Below are positions 1 to 12,925 of a DNA stretch of 64,000 nucleotides, one piece after another. Under the pieces are notes generated by a model. It was not told where the DNA came from. It was given only the letters and a program-made list of their open reading frames with translations, and made no database searches. A program made the position numbers and the translations under genes. Positions within the stretch are counted from its first letter, which is position 1. Each line of letters opens with the position of its first letter. The DNA comes from Prunus persica (lineage: Eukaryota; Streptophyta; Magnoliopsida; Rosales; Rosaceae): contig NC_034011.1 of assembly GCF_000346465.2 (NCBI RefSeq), positions 20,315,928 through 20,379,927 on the forward strand. Reading direction: 5' to 3'.

Positions 1-1323
1 AGCAAAGCTCCTACACCATAGAGGTTTTCATATAACCTTTGTTAACACAGAATTCAACCACCGCCGCTTTCTTAAATCTCTTGGACCTAACTCCCTCGAT
101 GGCTTGCCTGATTTTCAATTCGAAACCATTCCAGATGGTCTTCCAGCTTCAGATGAGGATGCCGGCCAAAACGCCTATTTGCTTTGTGATTCCATCAGAA
201 AAAATTTCTTGGCAGTATTTCGTAACCTCCTTTTAAAACTCAATGACATGGCAACTTCTAAAAATATTAGTAATCCTCCAGTGACTTGCATTGTTTCAGA
301 TGGTTTCATGACTTTCAGCATCACAGCTGCTGAAGAACTTGGAATCCCTGTTGCACTGTTCTTTACTATTGCTGCAATTGGATTCATGGGCTGTAAGCAA
401 TATCCCACTTTGGTAGAGAAAGTACTTGCACCACTCAAAGGTGAAAGAAGTATTCATAATATTGAAGCAGTAGAGCAATTTTTTGCTAAATTTCTTCTTG
501 GTTTTTTTCAAAATGATGATTAATTTTTTCTTGACTTGGGTGTTGCAGAGGAGAGTTATTTAACAAATGGCTTTTTGGACCAGGTCATAGATTGGGTTCC
601 CGGAACGAAAGCTATTCGTTTAAAGGATCTCCCAAAGTCCTTTCAAACTACAAACCCCAACGACATCTTGTTTAAATTAACCTTGGAAGCAATGGACAGA
701 GTTGATAAAGCTTCAGCAGTTGTTCTTCATACTTTTGATGAGTTGGAGGCAGATGTTTTGCATGCTCTCTCATCAATGCCTCCACCTGTTTATACCATTG
801 GCACTCTCCGGTTACTTCTCAATCAGATACCACAACACCCTTTGAAGTCCATGGGATATAGTCTATGGAAAGAAGAAATTGAATGGTTCCAATGGCTCAA
901 TGCTAAGGTGCCAAACTCGGTTGTTTATGTCAACTTTGGCAGCATAGTGGTCATAAAATCAGAAGATCTTATTGAGTTTTGTTGGGGACTTGCAAATAGC
1001 AAGCTTCCCTTCTTCTGGGTAGTTAGACCTGATCTGTTAGTTGGTGAATCAGCAATTTTGCCACCTGAGTTTGTTGCTGAAACTAAGGGAAGAGGTTTGG
1101 TAGCAAGCTGGTGCCCACAAGAGCAAGTCCTTAGCCACCCATCAATTGGAGGATTCTTAACACACAGTGGTTGGAACTCAACCATTGAGAGTCTTTCTGC
1201 AGGAGTTCCCATGCTCTGTTGGCCATTCTTTGCCGAACAACGAATAAATTGTGTCTATACTTGCAATGAATGGGGCATTGGCTTAGAGATCAATAATGAT
1301 GCCAAGAGAGACCAAGTAGAGAA

Positions 1324-1723
1324 TGTTAGAGTACATTGTTTTAGCAGTTTGTATATTTTTGGGAAGAAGAAAGAGATCACAAAGAATGTATGAGGGAGAG
1401 AACGTTGCTCTCTTAGAAACTTGTAGATAGATCAATTCGTATTACACTCTACATGTATGTAAGTGTGTGTGAGAGAAGAATCTAATTCTCTAACTGATTT
1501 ACAAAAGTTATTCAATCCTAGCCTTTGATTCCATCATCCTATGAGATGATCCCACTTGTCATGATCTGATACTTAGATCCTAGGCTAGCTAAGAGACCAC
1601 TTGGACTATGATCCAATGGCTCAAATTACATTAAGGAAAAAAATAAAGCTTATAGAGTGAAACATAGACAGACTTTGTAACTTTGGCTCCAAGGCATTCA
1701 GCTTAAGGGTTTACACATCAACA
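1324..1723 (-). repeat. Copia-1 downstream (3') LTR
   Basis: 400-bp LTR, here the element's 3' LTR because it lies on the minus strand. It begins TGTTAGAG and ends ATCAACA on the plus strand. The gag-pol stop codon (1711-1713) lies inside it. The paired LTR is 5912-6326. Confidence 0.93.
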
Positions 1724-4700
1724 CTCCCTTCTAACCCTTTAGCTGATTTCACACCAAGTAAGTCTCTTAGATACACAAAACGATCCTTGGACAAAGCCTT
1801 GGTTAGGATGTCTGCAAACTGATCTTCTGTTTTGCAGTAGATTAGTTCAATCTCCTTTGCTTGAATAGCTTCACGAATGAAATGAAACTTTCGGCTAATA
1901 TGTCTGGTTTTCTGGTGTAAAACTGGATTCTTTGCCATTGCTATGGCAGAGGTGTTATCACACAAGATTGGTGTACCTTCCACTTGCTCTTCTCCAAAAT
2001 CTTCAAGAACAAACCTTAGCCACTTAGCCTGTGATGTTGCTTCAGCAGCACTAACGTATTCTGCCTCTACAGTAGACAAGGCTACTGTATTTTGCTTAAT
2101 GGATGCCCATGAGAACATACCAGATCCTAGTGTAAATGCATAGCCTGAGGTACTTCTTCTATCATCTTCACTTCCTGCCCAGTCACTGTCACAGTACCCT
2201 ATCAAAGTAGCTGACTTCCCTTTTATGAACTCAATTTCAAAATCCAGTGTGCCCTGGATGTATCTCAATACCCTCTTGGCTGTTCCCATGTGTTTTCTAG
2301 TAGGATTATGCATGAACCTAGCAAGCAAGCTAGAGGCAAACATTATGTCTGGTCTTGTAGCTGTCAAATAGAGCAGGCTACTTACAATCTGTCTATACTC
2401 ACTCTCATTTGCTGCCTCACTACCATCTTCCTTGCACAGCCTCTCACTTGCAACTAGTGGAGTCACCACAAACTTGCAGTCCTTTAAACCAAACTTTTCA
2501 ATCACCTTCAAAGCATATTTCTTCTGATGAAGAAAGATATGTTTCTCTGTTTGTATTACTCCCATCCCAAGAAAGTGATAGAGCAGTCCAAGGTCAGACA
2601 TTTCATAATGTTGCATCATATCATTTTTGAATTCTTTAAGTAGCTTTGAGCAACTTCTAGTATAAACAATATCATCCACATAAAGAGAGACAATAAGAAT
2701 ACCTGAATCTTCATTAGTTTTGACATAGAGTGTTGCTTCACTAGGACTTTTCTTGAATCCTGCCTTGTTGAAGTAAGAGTCTATCTCATCATACCAGGCT
2801 CTAGGGGCTTGCTTTAGTCCATACAAAGCCTTGTTCAACTTATACACTCTGATTTCTTCATTTTCCTTCACAAAACCCTGTGGTTGCTCCACATAAACCT
2901 CTTCCTTTAACACTCCATTCAGAAAGGCAGATTTTACATCCAGTTGATATAAATTCCACTCCTTCTGTGCAGCAAGTGCTATCAAGGTTCTAATGGTATC
3001 CAGTCTTGCTACTGGAGCAAATGTCTCATTATAGTCTATTCCAGGCTTCTGTGAGCAGCCTTTTGCCACTAATCTGGCCTTGTTCTTCTGCACAGATCCA
3101 TCTAGGTTTAGTTTCGTCTTGTAGACCCATTTGACACCAATGATTGGTTTACCAAATGGTCTGTCCACTAGTGTCCATGTGTTATTTTTCTCAATCATTT
3201 CCAGTTCAGCCTTCATTGCATTTCTCCATGACTCATCAAGGTTTGCTTCTTCAAAACCTTCAGGTTCAACAATGCAAATGTTGCACTGAGACATGATTTC
3301 ATTTACACTTCTCCATTTCTTTGGTGTGTGGTCAATGGCTTGTGAGCTTCCACTTATTCTCCCATCTTGCAGGATAGAGTTTTCAACCATTTGAGTTGAT
3401 ATGTCCAAGTCTTGACTTGGTTCATCTTGCACTGTGGTTCCTGCATCCATTTGCAGTGGTGTGTCCAAGTTTAGACTTGGTTCACAGTTCTGATTTTCAG
3501 TAGGCATAGGAACTGTTATTTCTCCCTCTTGTGCATTATCCCACTTCCATAAACCATCCTCATCAAACTGCACATCTCTGGACAGAATTATCTTCCTAGT
3601 GCTTGGATCAAATAGCCTGTAACCTTTTTCACACAGTCTATAGCCTACAAGAATACACTTATGACTGTTTTCCTCAAGCTTGTGCCTTAATGCTGAAGGA
3701 ATTAGCACATGACAAGGTGATCCAAAAATCTTTAAGTGTGCAATTCCTGGTTTTCTCCCAGTGTAGGCTTCAAAAGGTGTTACTTTGTTTAGAGACTTAG
3801 TAGGACATCTATTTAATAGATAAACTGCAGTATTTACAGCCTCTGCCCAAAATTCATAGGGGATACTCTTTTCATGCAGCATGGACTTTGCCATTTCAAC
3901 TACTGTTCTATTCTTCCTCTCGGCTACTCCATTTTGCTGAGGGGAGTATGCCACTGTTAACTGCCTTTGAATGCCAACCTCTGCACAGAAACTGTCAAAT
4001 TCACTTGACAGAAACTCCCCACCCCTGTCACTTCTCAAGCCTTTTATCTTATACCCACTTTGCAGCTCAGTCATGGCTTTGAATTTTCTAAAACACTCCA
4101 ATGCACTTGACTTGTTTCTAATAAAGTACACCCATGACATTCTAGTGCAGTCATCAGTGAATAGCAGGAAGTATTTATTTCCTGAGATTGAGTCTGTTTT
4201 CATTGGTTCACAGATATCTGTGTGAACCAATTCCAAAGGGTATGATGCTCTCCAAGTAGACTCCAAGGGGAAGGAATCTCTGTGTTGCTTTCCTAGCATG
4301 CAGCCTTCACAAACCACTGAGACTTGATCCAAATGAGGTAGGCCATGAACCATGCCCTGATTCTCAAGCAGTTTTATGCTTCTCTCATTTAAGTGTCCTA
4401 ACCTCTTGTGCCATGTCTGCAGGCAGTGAGAAACACTTGCTCTTAAAGCCAACTCACTTGCAGGCATCATTGTAAGTGGAAAACATCTGTTATTGGTCAT
4501 TTGAACCCTCACAATCAGATTTACTAGTGACTGATCATCATAAACATTCACCATATTCCCTCCAAACACAAGATAATAACCATGCTCCATCATTTGCCCA
4601 CCACTGAGTAGATTTTCTTTCAGACCAGGTACAAGCATTACTTCTTGAATGTGCTTCTTCCCCAGCTTGGTTTTTATCACAAGAGTTCCTTTTCCTGCCA

Positions 4701-5799
4701 CTGGAACTACCTCTCCAGTCCCCATCTTGACTTTAGAAGTCAAATTCCTTTGAATATCCACTAAGAGTCCCTCATCTCCTGTCATGTGGTTACTACAACC
4801 ACTATCAATATACCATGAGTGATTCTTTTTCACACCTGTTGCAGCATTGCACATATAGAACAAAGTACCTATTTCCTCCACCTGATTTGCATAGTTCACC
4901 TTATGTGCATATTTATTTCCATTGCACTCTCGGATCATATGCCCAAATTTTCCACATCCATGGCATTTAGGTTTGCCTTCAAACCAGCACTTGCCAGAAT
5001 GCAGCTTATCACAATGTTTACAGGCTATTTTGTTACCATCACTTGACTTCCAGTTTTTCTGAGATTTTTGGTCTCCAGAAAAACTGCCACTCTTAGGATT
5101 CTTCTCCTCAATATTCAGGCTAGCAAAGGCCCTTTCTGTAGAATTTTCAGTATGGCGATCCAATCTGAGCTCAAAGCTCTTCAAGGAGGCAACCACCTCT
5201 TGCACTTCCAGAGTTTCTAGATCCTTAGAATGCTCAATCACAGAACAAATAGGATCATAAGATTTTGGCAAACTAAACAGCAATTTCTGCACTACTCTCT
5301 CCCTAGATAGTTCCTCACCATAACTCTTCATGTGATTCAAGATATCAAACAATCTAGCAAGATATATAGATAGGGATTCACTGTCTTTCATGCGAGTATA
5401 TTCAAACTCTCTACGCAATCCTTGCAGTTTTACATTTCGTACATGTTTGTCTCCTTTGAATTCCAGCTTCAGAATATCCCAAGCTCCCTTTGAGGTCTCC
5501 TCATTCACAATTCTGGGGAAGAGTTGATCTGAGACAGCACTTTGGATCAATCCAAGTGCACGAGCGTCCTTTATCAGAAGCTCAGCCATTGTAGACTTCT
5601 CAGCAACCTTAGTCTCTTCTATCTCCTTTTCCTTCTTTGAATCTGAACCATTGCAGCCATGTTCAACCAGATCCCACAGTCCATGAGATTTCAGTATTAT
5701 TTTCATCTGAATGCTCCAGAACTCATAGTTTTCTCCATTGAACACTGGTGTGCGAAGCTCAGAAGTGCTAGATCCTGTCATGTGAGACATTGGATTCAA
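1711..5799 (-). CDS. Copia-1 gag-pol polyprotein (1362 aa)
   Basis: Single uninterrupted reading frame. Visible in order: Gag of the UBN2 type at about 10-240 ([10 protein letters not shown] near the start); a CCHC zinc knuckle [14 protein letters not shown] near 285; an aspartic protease with the DSG motif ([12 protein letters not shown]) near 330; a pre-integrase zinc region ([12 protein letters not shown]) near 465; the integrase core with HTDIC, the second Asp in LRSDRGGEF, and Glu in NGVAERKNR; reverse transcriptase with the YVDDI catalytic motif near 1060; and RNase H with GYCDSDWAG near 1210. The length is normal for a plant Copia polyprotein. No in-frame stop is present, so the element may still be autonomous. 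It is a close relative of the Copia-2 protein at 49401-53474. Confidence 0.95.
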   Translation of the reverse strand: MNPMSHMTGSSTSELRTPVFNGENYEFWSIQMKIILKSHGLWDLVEHGCNGSDSKKEKEIEETKVAEKSTMAELLIKDARALGLIQSAVSDQLFPRIVNEETSKGAWDILKLEFKGDKHVRNVKLQGLRREFEYTRMKDSESLSIYLARLFDILNHMKSYGEELSRERVVQKLLFSLPKSYDPICSVIEHSKDLETLEVQEVVASLKSFELRLDRHTENSTERAFASLNIEEKNPKSGSFSGDQKSQKNWKSSDGNKIACKHCDKLHSGKCWFEGKPKCHGCGKFGHMIRECNGNKYAHKVNYANQVEEIGTLFYMCNAATGVKKNHSWYIDSGCSNHMTGDEGLLVDIQRNLTSKVKMGTGEVVPVAGKGTLVIKTKLGKKHIQEVMLVPGLKENLLSGGQMMEHGYYLVFGGNMVNVYDDQSLVNLIVRVQMTNNRCFPLTMMPASELALRASVSHCLQTWHKRLGHLNERSIKLLENQGMVHGLPHLDQVSVVCEGCMLGKQHRDSFPLESTWRASYPLELVHTDICEPMKTDSISGNKYFLLFTDDCTRMSWVYFIRNKSSALECFRKFKAMTELQSGYKIKGLRSDRGGEFLSSEFDSFCAEVGIQRQLTVAYSPQQNGVAERKNRTVVEMAKSMLHEKSIPYEFWAEAVNTAVYLLNRCPTKSLNKVTPFEAYTGRKPGIAHLKIFGSPCHVLIPSALRHKLEENSHKCILVGYRLCEKGYRLFDPSTRKIILSRDVQFDEDGLWKWDNAQEGEITVPMPTENQNCEPSLNLDTPLQMDAGTTVQDEPSQDLDISTQMVENSILQDGRISGSSQAIDHTPKKWRSVNEIMSQCNICIVEPEGFEEANLDESWRNAMKAELEMIEKNNTWTLVDRPFGKPIIGVKWVYKTKLNLDGSVQKNKARLVAKGCSQKPGIDYNETFAPVARLDTIRTLIALAAQKEWNLYQLDVKSAFLNGVLKEEVYVEQPQGFVKENEEIRVYKLNKALYGLKQAPRAWYDEIDSYFNKAGFKKSPSEATLYVKTNEDSGILIVSLYVDDIVYTRSCSKLLKEFKNDMMQHYEMSDLGLLYHFLGMGVIQTEKHIFLHQKKYALKVIEKFGLKDCKFVVTPLVASERLCKEDGSEAANESEYRQIVSSLLYLTATRPDIMFASSLLARFMHNPTRKHMGTAKRVLRYIQGTLDFEIEFIKGKSATLIGYCDSDWAGSEDDRRSTSGYAFTLGSGMFSWASIKQNTVALSTVEAEYVSAAEATSQAKWLRFVLEDFGEEQVEGTPILCDNTSAIAMAKNPVLHQKTRHISRKFHFIREAIQAKEIELIYCKTEDQFADILTKALSKDRFVYLRDLLGVKSAKGLEGSVDV

Positions 5800-5911
5800 G
5801 AAATCTCAGCTGCAATCGTCGAAAGAAGCTCAGAACCAGCTCAAATCAATTCCTCCTCCCTGTTCACAGATTCACACCCAGCTCAAGTGATCAAACTTGG
5901 CTCTGATACCA

Positions 5912-6326
5912 TGTTAGAGTACATTGTTTTAGCAGTTTGTATATTTTTGGGAAGAAGAAAGAGATCACAAAGAACATATGAGGGAGAGAACGTTGCTCTC
6001 TTAGAAACTTGTAGATAGATCAATTCGTATTACACTCTACATGTATGTAAGTGTGTGTGAGAGAAGAATCTAATTCTCTAACTGATTTACAAAAGTTATT
6101 CAATCCTAGCCTTTGATTCCATCATCCTATGAGATGAGCCCACTTGTCATGATCTGATACTTAGATCCTAGGCTAGCTAAGAGACCACTTGGACTATGAT
6201 CCAATGGCTCAAATTACATTAAGGAAAAAAATAAAGCTTATAGAGTGAAACATAGACAGACTTTGTAACTTTGGCTCCAAGGACTTTGGCTCCAAGGCAT
6301 TTAGCTTAAGGGTTTACACATCAACA
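5912..6326 (-). repeat. Copia-1 upstream (5') LTR
   Basis: 415-bp LTR, carrying the element promoter on the minus strand. It matches 1324-1723 apart from about four substitutions and one tandem duplication of ACTTTGGCTCCAAGG (6277-6306 region), which explains the 15-bp length difference. Confidence 0.93.
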
Positions 6327-6488
6327 GAGAAGCTCATTAAAGAGTTAGTGGAGGGAGAGAAGGGTAAGAAAATGAGAACTAAGGCTATGGAATGGAAGAA
6401 ACTAGCAGAGAAGGCCATCAGTCCTGATGGTTCTTCATACGCAAACTTAGACAATTTAGTGAATCAAGTTCTATTAAGAAAAGGCTAG

Positions 6489-8273
6489 GTGCTGTCCGTA
6501 TGAACTTCTTATTGGGTTGGGTTTGTTGTTGGTCTAAATGTAGAGCCTAGAGCCTAGAGGCTATCATCTCTACATGGATCCGAATCTTCAAATTATTTTT
6601 AATCCGTTTCAGATTCTTAGCGCAAGTTGTGGTTGTATTCTTGCACTCCTATGAAGGAGAGTATATTCCAACATTATGGAAATGTTATTTGCACATCCCA
6701 TATTTAGTAGCCATTTTCAACAATATTATTAATTTTGTTTTATAATATGAAACTTATTAAACAAAAAATTATGGTGCCATGGTGCCTGTTGGAACCGGTA
6801 TCAGCCACTCTATTTAAACACAAGTTCTAGGTCTGTACAATTACATCAAATTCGCAGAGAACGTTCATACCATCATTCATGTATAGCCTCAGAGATAAAC
6901 ACACAAATTTCGCTAGAAATCAAAACCCTAATGCTAGGACTTTGATTTAAGTAGTTGTATCCTAGTGGAGCAAACTCCTGGCAAAATACAAACATTGAGC
7001 AGGATGAAATTCTGTTTGAAATACATTGCAATTCTGCAAGCCTCTATCACTATTTAACATACCATGAGACTAGAAGAGACCAGAAGAAGCTAGTAAGCTA
7101 CATCCCTTGTGAGTGTGTGTGGTGGACCACCATCTGCCAAATGAAAAGTGATAAACAAATTCACAATTCATAAGAACATTATGGCCATAATTCATATGAG
7201 TGACTATGCATCCCTGACATGTGTGTTTCTGTCAGTGTTGTGTGCGGGTGCATACATGGACGGGGTTGGGCAGGCAACAGCCTCCGGGATTTTCAATGAA
7301 CTAAGCTATTGTCTCTCTCTTTCTTAAGAAATGCAAATTTATTAATGCAATTGGCTGATCCCAATCACAATGAAATTTAGAGAGAAGAGAGGAGGAGGCA
7401 GCACCATACATATGGATACCAGGCTTCATAGCTAAGCTATGGAAAGACTTTGGCAAGAAAATAAAATGCCATATCTAAACCTTGAAAATTTACTTTCTTA
7501 CACAGAACTTGAAAGACTCGCAGTCGATCAAGCTTGAGAGAAGTGAGAAAGCCAAAGCCTTTTTCTCGTCACTTCGCTGTCGATCCCAGCTCCCTCTCTC
7601 TCTCTGTCGATCAGATCCAACAGTCGAATGGGCCTTTGGCTATGGGGATGAGTTTTGGACCGTTGCATGTAAAGCATATCTGAAATCTAGTCAATATTTA
7701 CCCTTAATGCTCTTTGTATTCTGCCAGGGTAGAATCGACATTATCCATTCTTTATGTTCGTAAGCTGACCCCAAATGAGCAAGCCCAGGTCCCAAAATCC
7801 AAGCCGAAGCCCTTCACCTTCATTGAAACTAGCCCCTTGGCACACGTTAATACATGTGCCAATTAGTTTTTTTATTTTTTATTTTTTATTTTTTAGAATT
7901 AAGAAAAGATAACATGGATAATTATGTTCTATAAAAGTAAGACATATTATGTGATTTTGTTTTTAATTTTAATTTTTTAATATTAAAAAAATGTGAATTT
8001 ACCATATTATCCTCATATTAATAATTTCAATTCTTAACGTTTGAATTAACCAATGACATTTTTTGGTATTTTGAATATTTCACCATTCTCTGCCTTTCGT
8101 TCTATATATGTAGATGCTTCTTTTTTTTTTTCTTTTTTTTTGGTATAGTACATGACTAAAGGTTATGACTTCTACCTCAAGTAAGAGCTAACTAAACAAT
8201 AACATCTTTTCGCTAATAGGATCTAGTCCAGTGGAAAAAAAAATTCAACATCTTTTCAAATGAATTACTTTTT
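6489..8273. other. Non-coding 3' flank of UGT copy A, shared with copy D
   Basis: No gene is recognised. The stretch 6560-6790 resembles 33180-33420 downstream of UGT copy D, and 7000-7480 resembles 28770-29030 and 34135-34640. The stretch 7490-7750 resembles 35270-35530. The flanks were therefore duplicated together with the UGT genes. An AT-rich segment fills 7860-8140. Confidence 0.6.
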
Positions 8274-8387
8274 ACTTGCAAGCGACTTTTAAGTCTTCAG
8301 TGGGTTTGTCATGGGCAAGTCCACTGTCCACCCATGCAGCGTAGCGCCCCACCCCCCCGGGCAAATGTTAGTCACATGCTGGAAACC
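8274..8387 (-). pseudogene. Rhodanese (STR) last-exon fragment, decayed
   Basis: On the minus strand this matches the last exon of the intact rhodanese gene (47070-47183): residues GFQHVTN are readable from 8387, then small indels near 8340-8362 break the frame. Flanks 8150-8273 and 8388-8453 also match 45297-45415 plus the 47184-47280 intron, so this is a duplicated copy of the STR locus. Its exon 5 counterpart is at 24692-24745, now about 16 kb away because a Mutator-like element landed in the intron between them. Not functional. Confidence 0.85.
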
Positions 8388-8453
8388 TTGCAATTAATTT
8401 TCCTTTTATGAAAAAATAATAAAAACCAGGAAAATGAAATTCATGATATAATT

Positions 8454-8723
8454 CAGGCTTATTTACTGTAGCACTTCCTGAAACTTCGGTTAAATCTCAC
8501 TTAAGCCCCCTAAAGTTAAAATGGCCCACTTAACCCCCTTGACCGTGGTTTTGTGTTCCACTTCTCCTCCCACCGTTAACGCCATCCAAAATACCGTAAA
8601 AAAAGCTGACGTGGCAGGGGCATTATGGTAAAAGCATCTACGATGGCCAATTGCTGACTGTAGTCAACATCCTACGTGGCATAGTGGACCCCACAGGCAT
8701 TAAAAATCCTAATCTAAGCGACT
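8454..8723 (+). repeat. Left terminal inverted repeat of the large MULE
   Basis: It matches the reverse complement of 24644-24543 and then of 14286-14123. Shared blocks include GTTAAAATGGCCCACTTAAC, GACCGTGGTTTTGTGTTCCA and CCTACGTGGCATAGTGGA. Long TIRs are typical of Mutator-like elements. Confidence 0.88.
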
Positions 8724-8802
8724 GAGTTTGTAGAGTCTGGCAAAAGAACCCCATTCTCAGTCGATATAATTTAAGGATTAGGGTTTGGACTGTATAATCG
8801 GA

Positions 8803-8830
8803 GGGAGAGAGAGAGAGAGAGAGAGAGAGA
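8803..8830. repeat. (GA)n microsatellite
   Basis: About 14 GA dinucleotides just inside the left TIR of the large MULE. Confidence 0.95.
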
Positions 8831-9254
8831 TTCAAACATCTGAAAAGAAGCGAATATTGCAGTGAAATCAGAAGAATCAAAATCTTGGCATTGCGAGAAT
8901 ATTGGATAGATTGAAAAGGACAATGACGGTGCCGAGAGAGAAATGAGGTTCTTAACCCGAGTACGGTAAGTGGCCCTTTGCTTTTGAAATGGAATCAACG
9001 AAAGCGATAGATTTATAAAGTGTGGTCCAGGTTTAAGCTTATTTATTGTCTGTTTTCTTTGTTGGGTCGGGTCCAAAGGTGTTGAGTTTGATTAGCCCGG
9101 AATAAAAAATTGTTGTGGTCTCATATGTGTTGCTATTATGTGTTCTTGTTTACTAGTTGTTTAAAGGTTGTTTTAGTGTTTTAAACATGTTAGTTGCGTT
9201 TGAATCTTGCTCCATGTCTGTTTACTGGTAGTTTGGTGGTTGTGTTGTCCTTTT

Positions 9255-9338
9255 TAAACTATACATATGACTAGGCAGTGGTTAAACTATACATATGACT
9301 AGGCAGTGGTTAAACTATACATATGACTAGGCAGTGAT
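9255..9338. repeat. 3 x 28-bp tandem repeat
   Basis: Three consecutive copies of a 28-bp unit containing ACATATGACTAGGCAGTGGT start at 9255, 9283 and 9311. The unit lies in the 5' region of the MULE transposase gene. Confidence 0.92.
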
Positions 9339-9807
9339 TAGAGTGTGTTTTTTTATGTTCTGTTGTGCATATGACAAAGGAATAGTCACCTTTGAAGTAT
9401 ACCATGGAGGTAGAATTGTTCCTCAATGAGTGGTGGTTTTATGTGGGGGGGTGGTTTCTGTTGATTATTTGGAATGATGTCTTCTGGACTACATAAATTT
9501 GTTAGAGATATATGCGTATGCAAAAGAGCTTGGGCACCATGACCAAGTGGTTGTGATAGGGATACAAAATGGTAAAAAAAAGGTATGTATAGATAGTGAT
9601 GCTCAACTACTTGATTGGTGTAATTTGGTGCCTCCTAGCTTTCAAAGAGTGATTTTCATTTACTTGGAACACCCTACTGTTATTGATGTGGATGAATCTG
9701 TAGTGGTTTGGAGGGAGAGGGGTCCTATTGCAAGAAACCTAACTGCTAAATTTGAACAGTCTGGTTATAAGGGTATGTATGAGGAGGATGAGGAGGATGG
9801 CATTGTT

Positions 9808-10056
9808 GTTAATGATAAGGATGAGGGTGATGAAGGTACTATTCCTGAGGCTATACATGTGGAGGAAGAGGGTGATGAATGTACTATTCCTGAGTGTACA
9901 AATGTGGCTGAGGATAGGCATGAAGGTACTATTCCTGATGGTATAAATGTGGTTGACGAGGGTGATGAAGGCACTGTTCCTGAGGGTATAAATGTGGATG
10001 AGGAGAGTGATGAAGAAACTGTTCCGGATGGTATAAATGTGGAGGATGAGACTATA
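9808..10056 (+). repeat. 48-bp coding minisatellite in the MULE transposase
   Basis: About five imperfect 48-bp units encode a 16-residue acidic repeat of the form EGDEGT(I/V)PEGINVxD. It sits between the PB1-like N-terminus and the DNA-binding region. Confidence 0.85.
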
Positions 10057-10624
10057 TGAAGAGGGAGAGAATGACAAAAGGGCTGAAAATGAGAGTGAGG
10101 ACAGTGAAGACCCTAAATTTTATGACACTGCTTATGAGCAAAGTGAAGATGAACAATGCTTGCTAGAGAATGATGATACAGCATTTGACAACTATGTTGA
10201 CCACAATGCTCCAAACATTGATCCAGCTGCAGATGAAGGAGAGAAATCAGATGATATGTCTATAAGTGATGTTAATAGCTTGGATAGTAGCTCATGTGAT
10301 GAGGTAGATTTGCCTATGAGAAAAAGGAAGAGGAAACTGCCCAAGTTTGAAAATTTTAGGCCTAAAACAGATTTGAATAACCCAATCTTTAAGCTTGGTA
10401 TAAGATTTCCCAGTGTCTATGTATTTAGAAAAACAGTGAGAAACTATTCAGTGTTCAACAGAATGAAGATTAAGTTCTCCAAGAATGATAAAGATAAGGT
10501 TAGAGCAGTTTGTGATGGGATCAAGAATGGAAAATGTCCATGGTTTGTTTATGTCTCAGCTGTAAATGGAAGTAGCATGGTTCAAATTAAGAGTTACGAA
10601 GAGGAGCACACTTGTGGGACTGTT

Positions 10625-11213
10625 GAACACAATGTCCATGCTAACTCATCATGGTTAGCAGAGAGGTATGCTACACAGCTGTCTAGAATAATAAATTGGG
10701 ATGTAGGAGCTTTTAAGGAAATGGTGAATGAAGATCTATGTGTCATAGCTTCAAGATCACAGCTATACAGAGCAAGGCAAAAGGCAACTGCTGTAAGTGA
10801 AGGGACTTACACAAAACAGTTTGAGACTCTTTGGGATTATGTTGAGGAGCTAAAAAGACAAATGTGGGAACTAGTGTAAAAATTAAGTCCAATTTGGAGG
10901 GTGACAAATCTATATTTGAACACAATGTCCATGCTAACTCATCATGGTTAGCAGAGAGATATGTTACACAGCTGTCTAGAATAATAAATTGGGATGTATG
11001 AGCTTTTAAGGAAATGGTGAATGAAGATCTATGTGTCATAGTTTCAAGATCACAGCTATATAAAGCAAGGCAAAAGGCAACTGTTGTAAGTGAGGGGACT
11101 TACCCAAAACAGTTTGAGACTCTTTGGGATTATGTTGAGGAGCTAAAAAAGACAAATGTGGGAACTACTGTAAAGATTAAGTCTAATTTGGAGGGTGACA
11201 AATCCATATTTGA
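10625..11213 (+). repeat. 293-bp tandem duplication inside the transposase
   Basis: GAACACAATGTCCATGCTAA begins at 10625 and again at 10918. The two 293-bp units differ at scattered bases: GTAGGAG reads GTATGAG in unit 2, creating a stop, and there is one A indel in the CTAAAAAGAC region. The duplication breaks the reading frame. Confidence 0.92.
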
Positions 11214-12784
11214 AAGGATTTATATATGCTTGGCAGCTACAAAGAAAGGATTTATTGATGCTTTGAGGCCAGTTGTTGGTTTGGATACTTGTCACATCAA
11301 AGGGCAACACCATGGCAATTACTATCTGATGTTGGTGTTGATCCTAACAACAGGATGTATCCAATAGCTTATGCAGTGGCAGAGGCTGAGAATTATGCAA
11401 CTTGGACTTGGTTTTTGGAACTCTTAGCTGTTGATCTTGGCATTGAAAATAGCAATGGGTATGTGTTCATTACTGATAGACAAAATGGCTTAATTGATGC
11501 AGAGGGTGACATGTTCCCAAACTCTGAGCATAGGCATTGCCTTAAACATCTGCATGCCAATTTTATACTTGCTGGCCATAGAGGATTAGTTCTGAAACAA
11601 CATATGGAGGCTGCTGCAAGAAGTACAACTATACCTTGGTTTCAAGCAGAGATGAAAAAGCTCCAAGATTTGTCAGGACCAGCTTTTGATTGGTTGTCAA
11701 GGCTTGATCCAATGCAGTGGTGTAGATCGCACTTCAGAACACACTCAAGGTGTGACATTCTCTTGAATAACATGTGTAAGGCATTCAACAAGTCTATCCT
11801 TGATGCTAGAGACAAGCCTATTATAACAATGCTTGAGATGATCAGGTATTATATCATGTTGTTGACGGCAACTAGAAGAGAAGTTATGGACAAATGGGCT
11901 CATGATGTGGGGCCAATAGTTTTTGCAACTCTTGAGAAACTTAAGAAGCAGTCAGCCTGGTGCATTCCAAGACTTGCTTGGGAGAGCAAATATGAGGTTA
12001 AGTGTTTTGGAGACACTCTGGTGGTAGTTGATTTAAGAAACAGAAGTTGTTCATGTAGGCAATAGGATCTAATTGGGATCCCATGTAAGCATGCTTGTGC
12101 TGCCATTGGGCAGTTAAATGGCAATCACATCAGCTATGTCCATGATTATTACAAAAAAGAGGCTTTCATGAAAGCTTACAAACCCATAGTTCATCTAATG
12201 GCAAGCCAAGACTTGTGGGCTAAAACAAATTTCCTATATTTGCTGCCACCTAAGTTTCATAAGCAGCAAGAGAGGCCAAAGAAAATCAAGATTAGCTCAG
12301 CCAGTGAACCATCTCCAAGCTCTAATCCTAAAGATAAACAATTGCCAATGTATACTTTGAAAATCAAGTGTTCCATATGCAAGCAACCATGCCATAATAA
12401 GAGGAAATGTCCAAGGGTAAATTAAGCAGGGAGTAGCAGCCAGGTATATTCAAAGCATGTGATTTTAAAAGTTCTGTATGTTTGGCATTCTGATATGGAT
12501 TTCCCAATGATGTTTGTTGGCCAGGTACCATCACAAAGGCAAAAGAAGACAGCACATCAAGGCAACACATCAACTCGAAGAATTACAAGACAATCAAGGC
12601 AGAAACAAGCATCATCTTCTACACAATCAAGGCAAAAACAACCAGTAAGTTGGGTTTCTTTTATTTAAGTAACATTATGGAACTCTTTATTTGTAGATAT
12701 TAATCCAAAAGCAGCCATGTTAATCTAACTCTGCCACAATTTTCAGATCATATCAAAGGCTTAAAAAAAAGCAAAAAAAATCAC

Positions 12785-12925
12785 CAAGCATCTCAGTTTG
12801 AACAACCATCTCAAGCATCTCAGTTTGAACAAGCCTCTCAAGCTTCTCAGTTTGAACAAGCCTCTCAAGCTTCTCAGTTTGAACAAGCATCTCAAGCTTC
12901 TCAGTTTGAACAAGCCTTCCAGTCT
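12785..12925 (+). repeat. 27-bp coding repeat (QASQASQFE)n
   Basis: About five 27-bp units encode a 9-residue Gln/Ser-rich repeat in the last exon of the decayed transposase. The frame stays open from about 12797 to the TGA at 13034-13036. Confidence 0.8.

Larger units (their letters stand above)
1324..6326 (-). mobile_element. Copia-1: intact Ty1/copia LTR retrotransposon in UGT exon 2
   Basis: Full-length element of 5,003 bp on the minus strand, flanked by the 5-bp target duplication GAGAA (1319-1323 and 6327-6331). The LTRs are 1324-1723 and 5912-6326 and have TG...CA ends in element orientation. The primer-binding site next to the upstream LTR (5898-5911) reads TGGTATCAGAGCCA on the minus strand, complementary to initiator tRNA-Met. 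The polypurine tract lies at 1724-1738. Aligned by eye, the LTRs differ at about four bases plus one 15-bp tandem duplication in 5912-6326, so the insertion is young. The domain order protease, integrase, RT, RNase H defines Ty1/copia; a Tork/TNT1-like lineage is inferred from the PBS and layout. Confidence 0.95.
1..6488 (+). pseudogene. UGT85A-like UDP-glucosyltransferase copy A, split by Copia-1
   Basis: Family 1 glycosyltransferase of UGT85A type; such enzymes move glucose from UDP-glucose to small acceptors in the cytosol. The window opens inside exon 1, so about the first 28 residues, with the catalytic His, are outside. Exon 1 is 2-440, intron 441-548 (GT..AG, 108 bp), exon 2 549-1323 then 6327-6488. 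The 44-residue PSPG box (WCPQEQVLSHPSIGG... to ...FFAEQ) is complete and ends in the Gln typical of UDP-glucose users. No stop or frameshift is seen in the visible exons. A 5,003-bp Copia element follows residues ...RDQVE, with GAGAA at 1319-1323 repeated at 6327-6331, so the last ~53 codons are separated from the rest. A read-through transcript would end shortly inside the LTR (TGA near 1391). The locus is disrupted rather than decayed. Confidence 0.9.

Noticed and set aside
1943..5046. Plus-strand small frames inside Copia-1 (similar ones in Copia-2, 49978-52938)
   Set aside because: Antisense shadows of the gag-pol frame.
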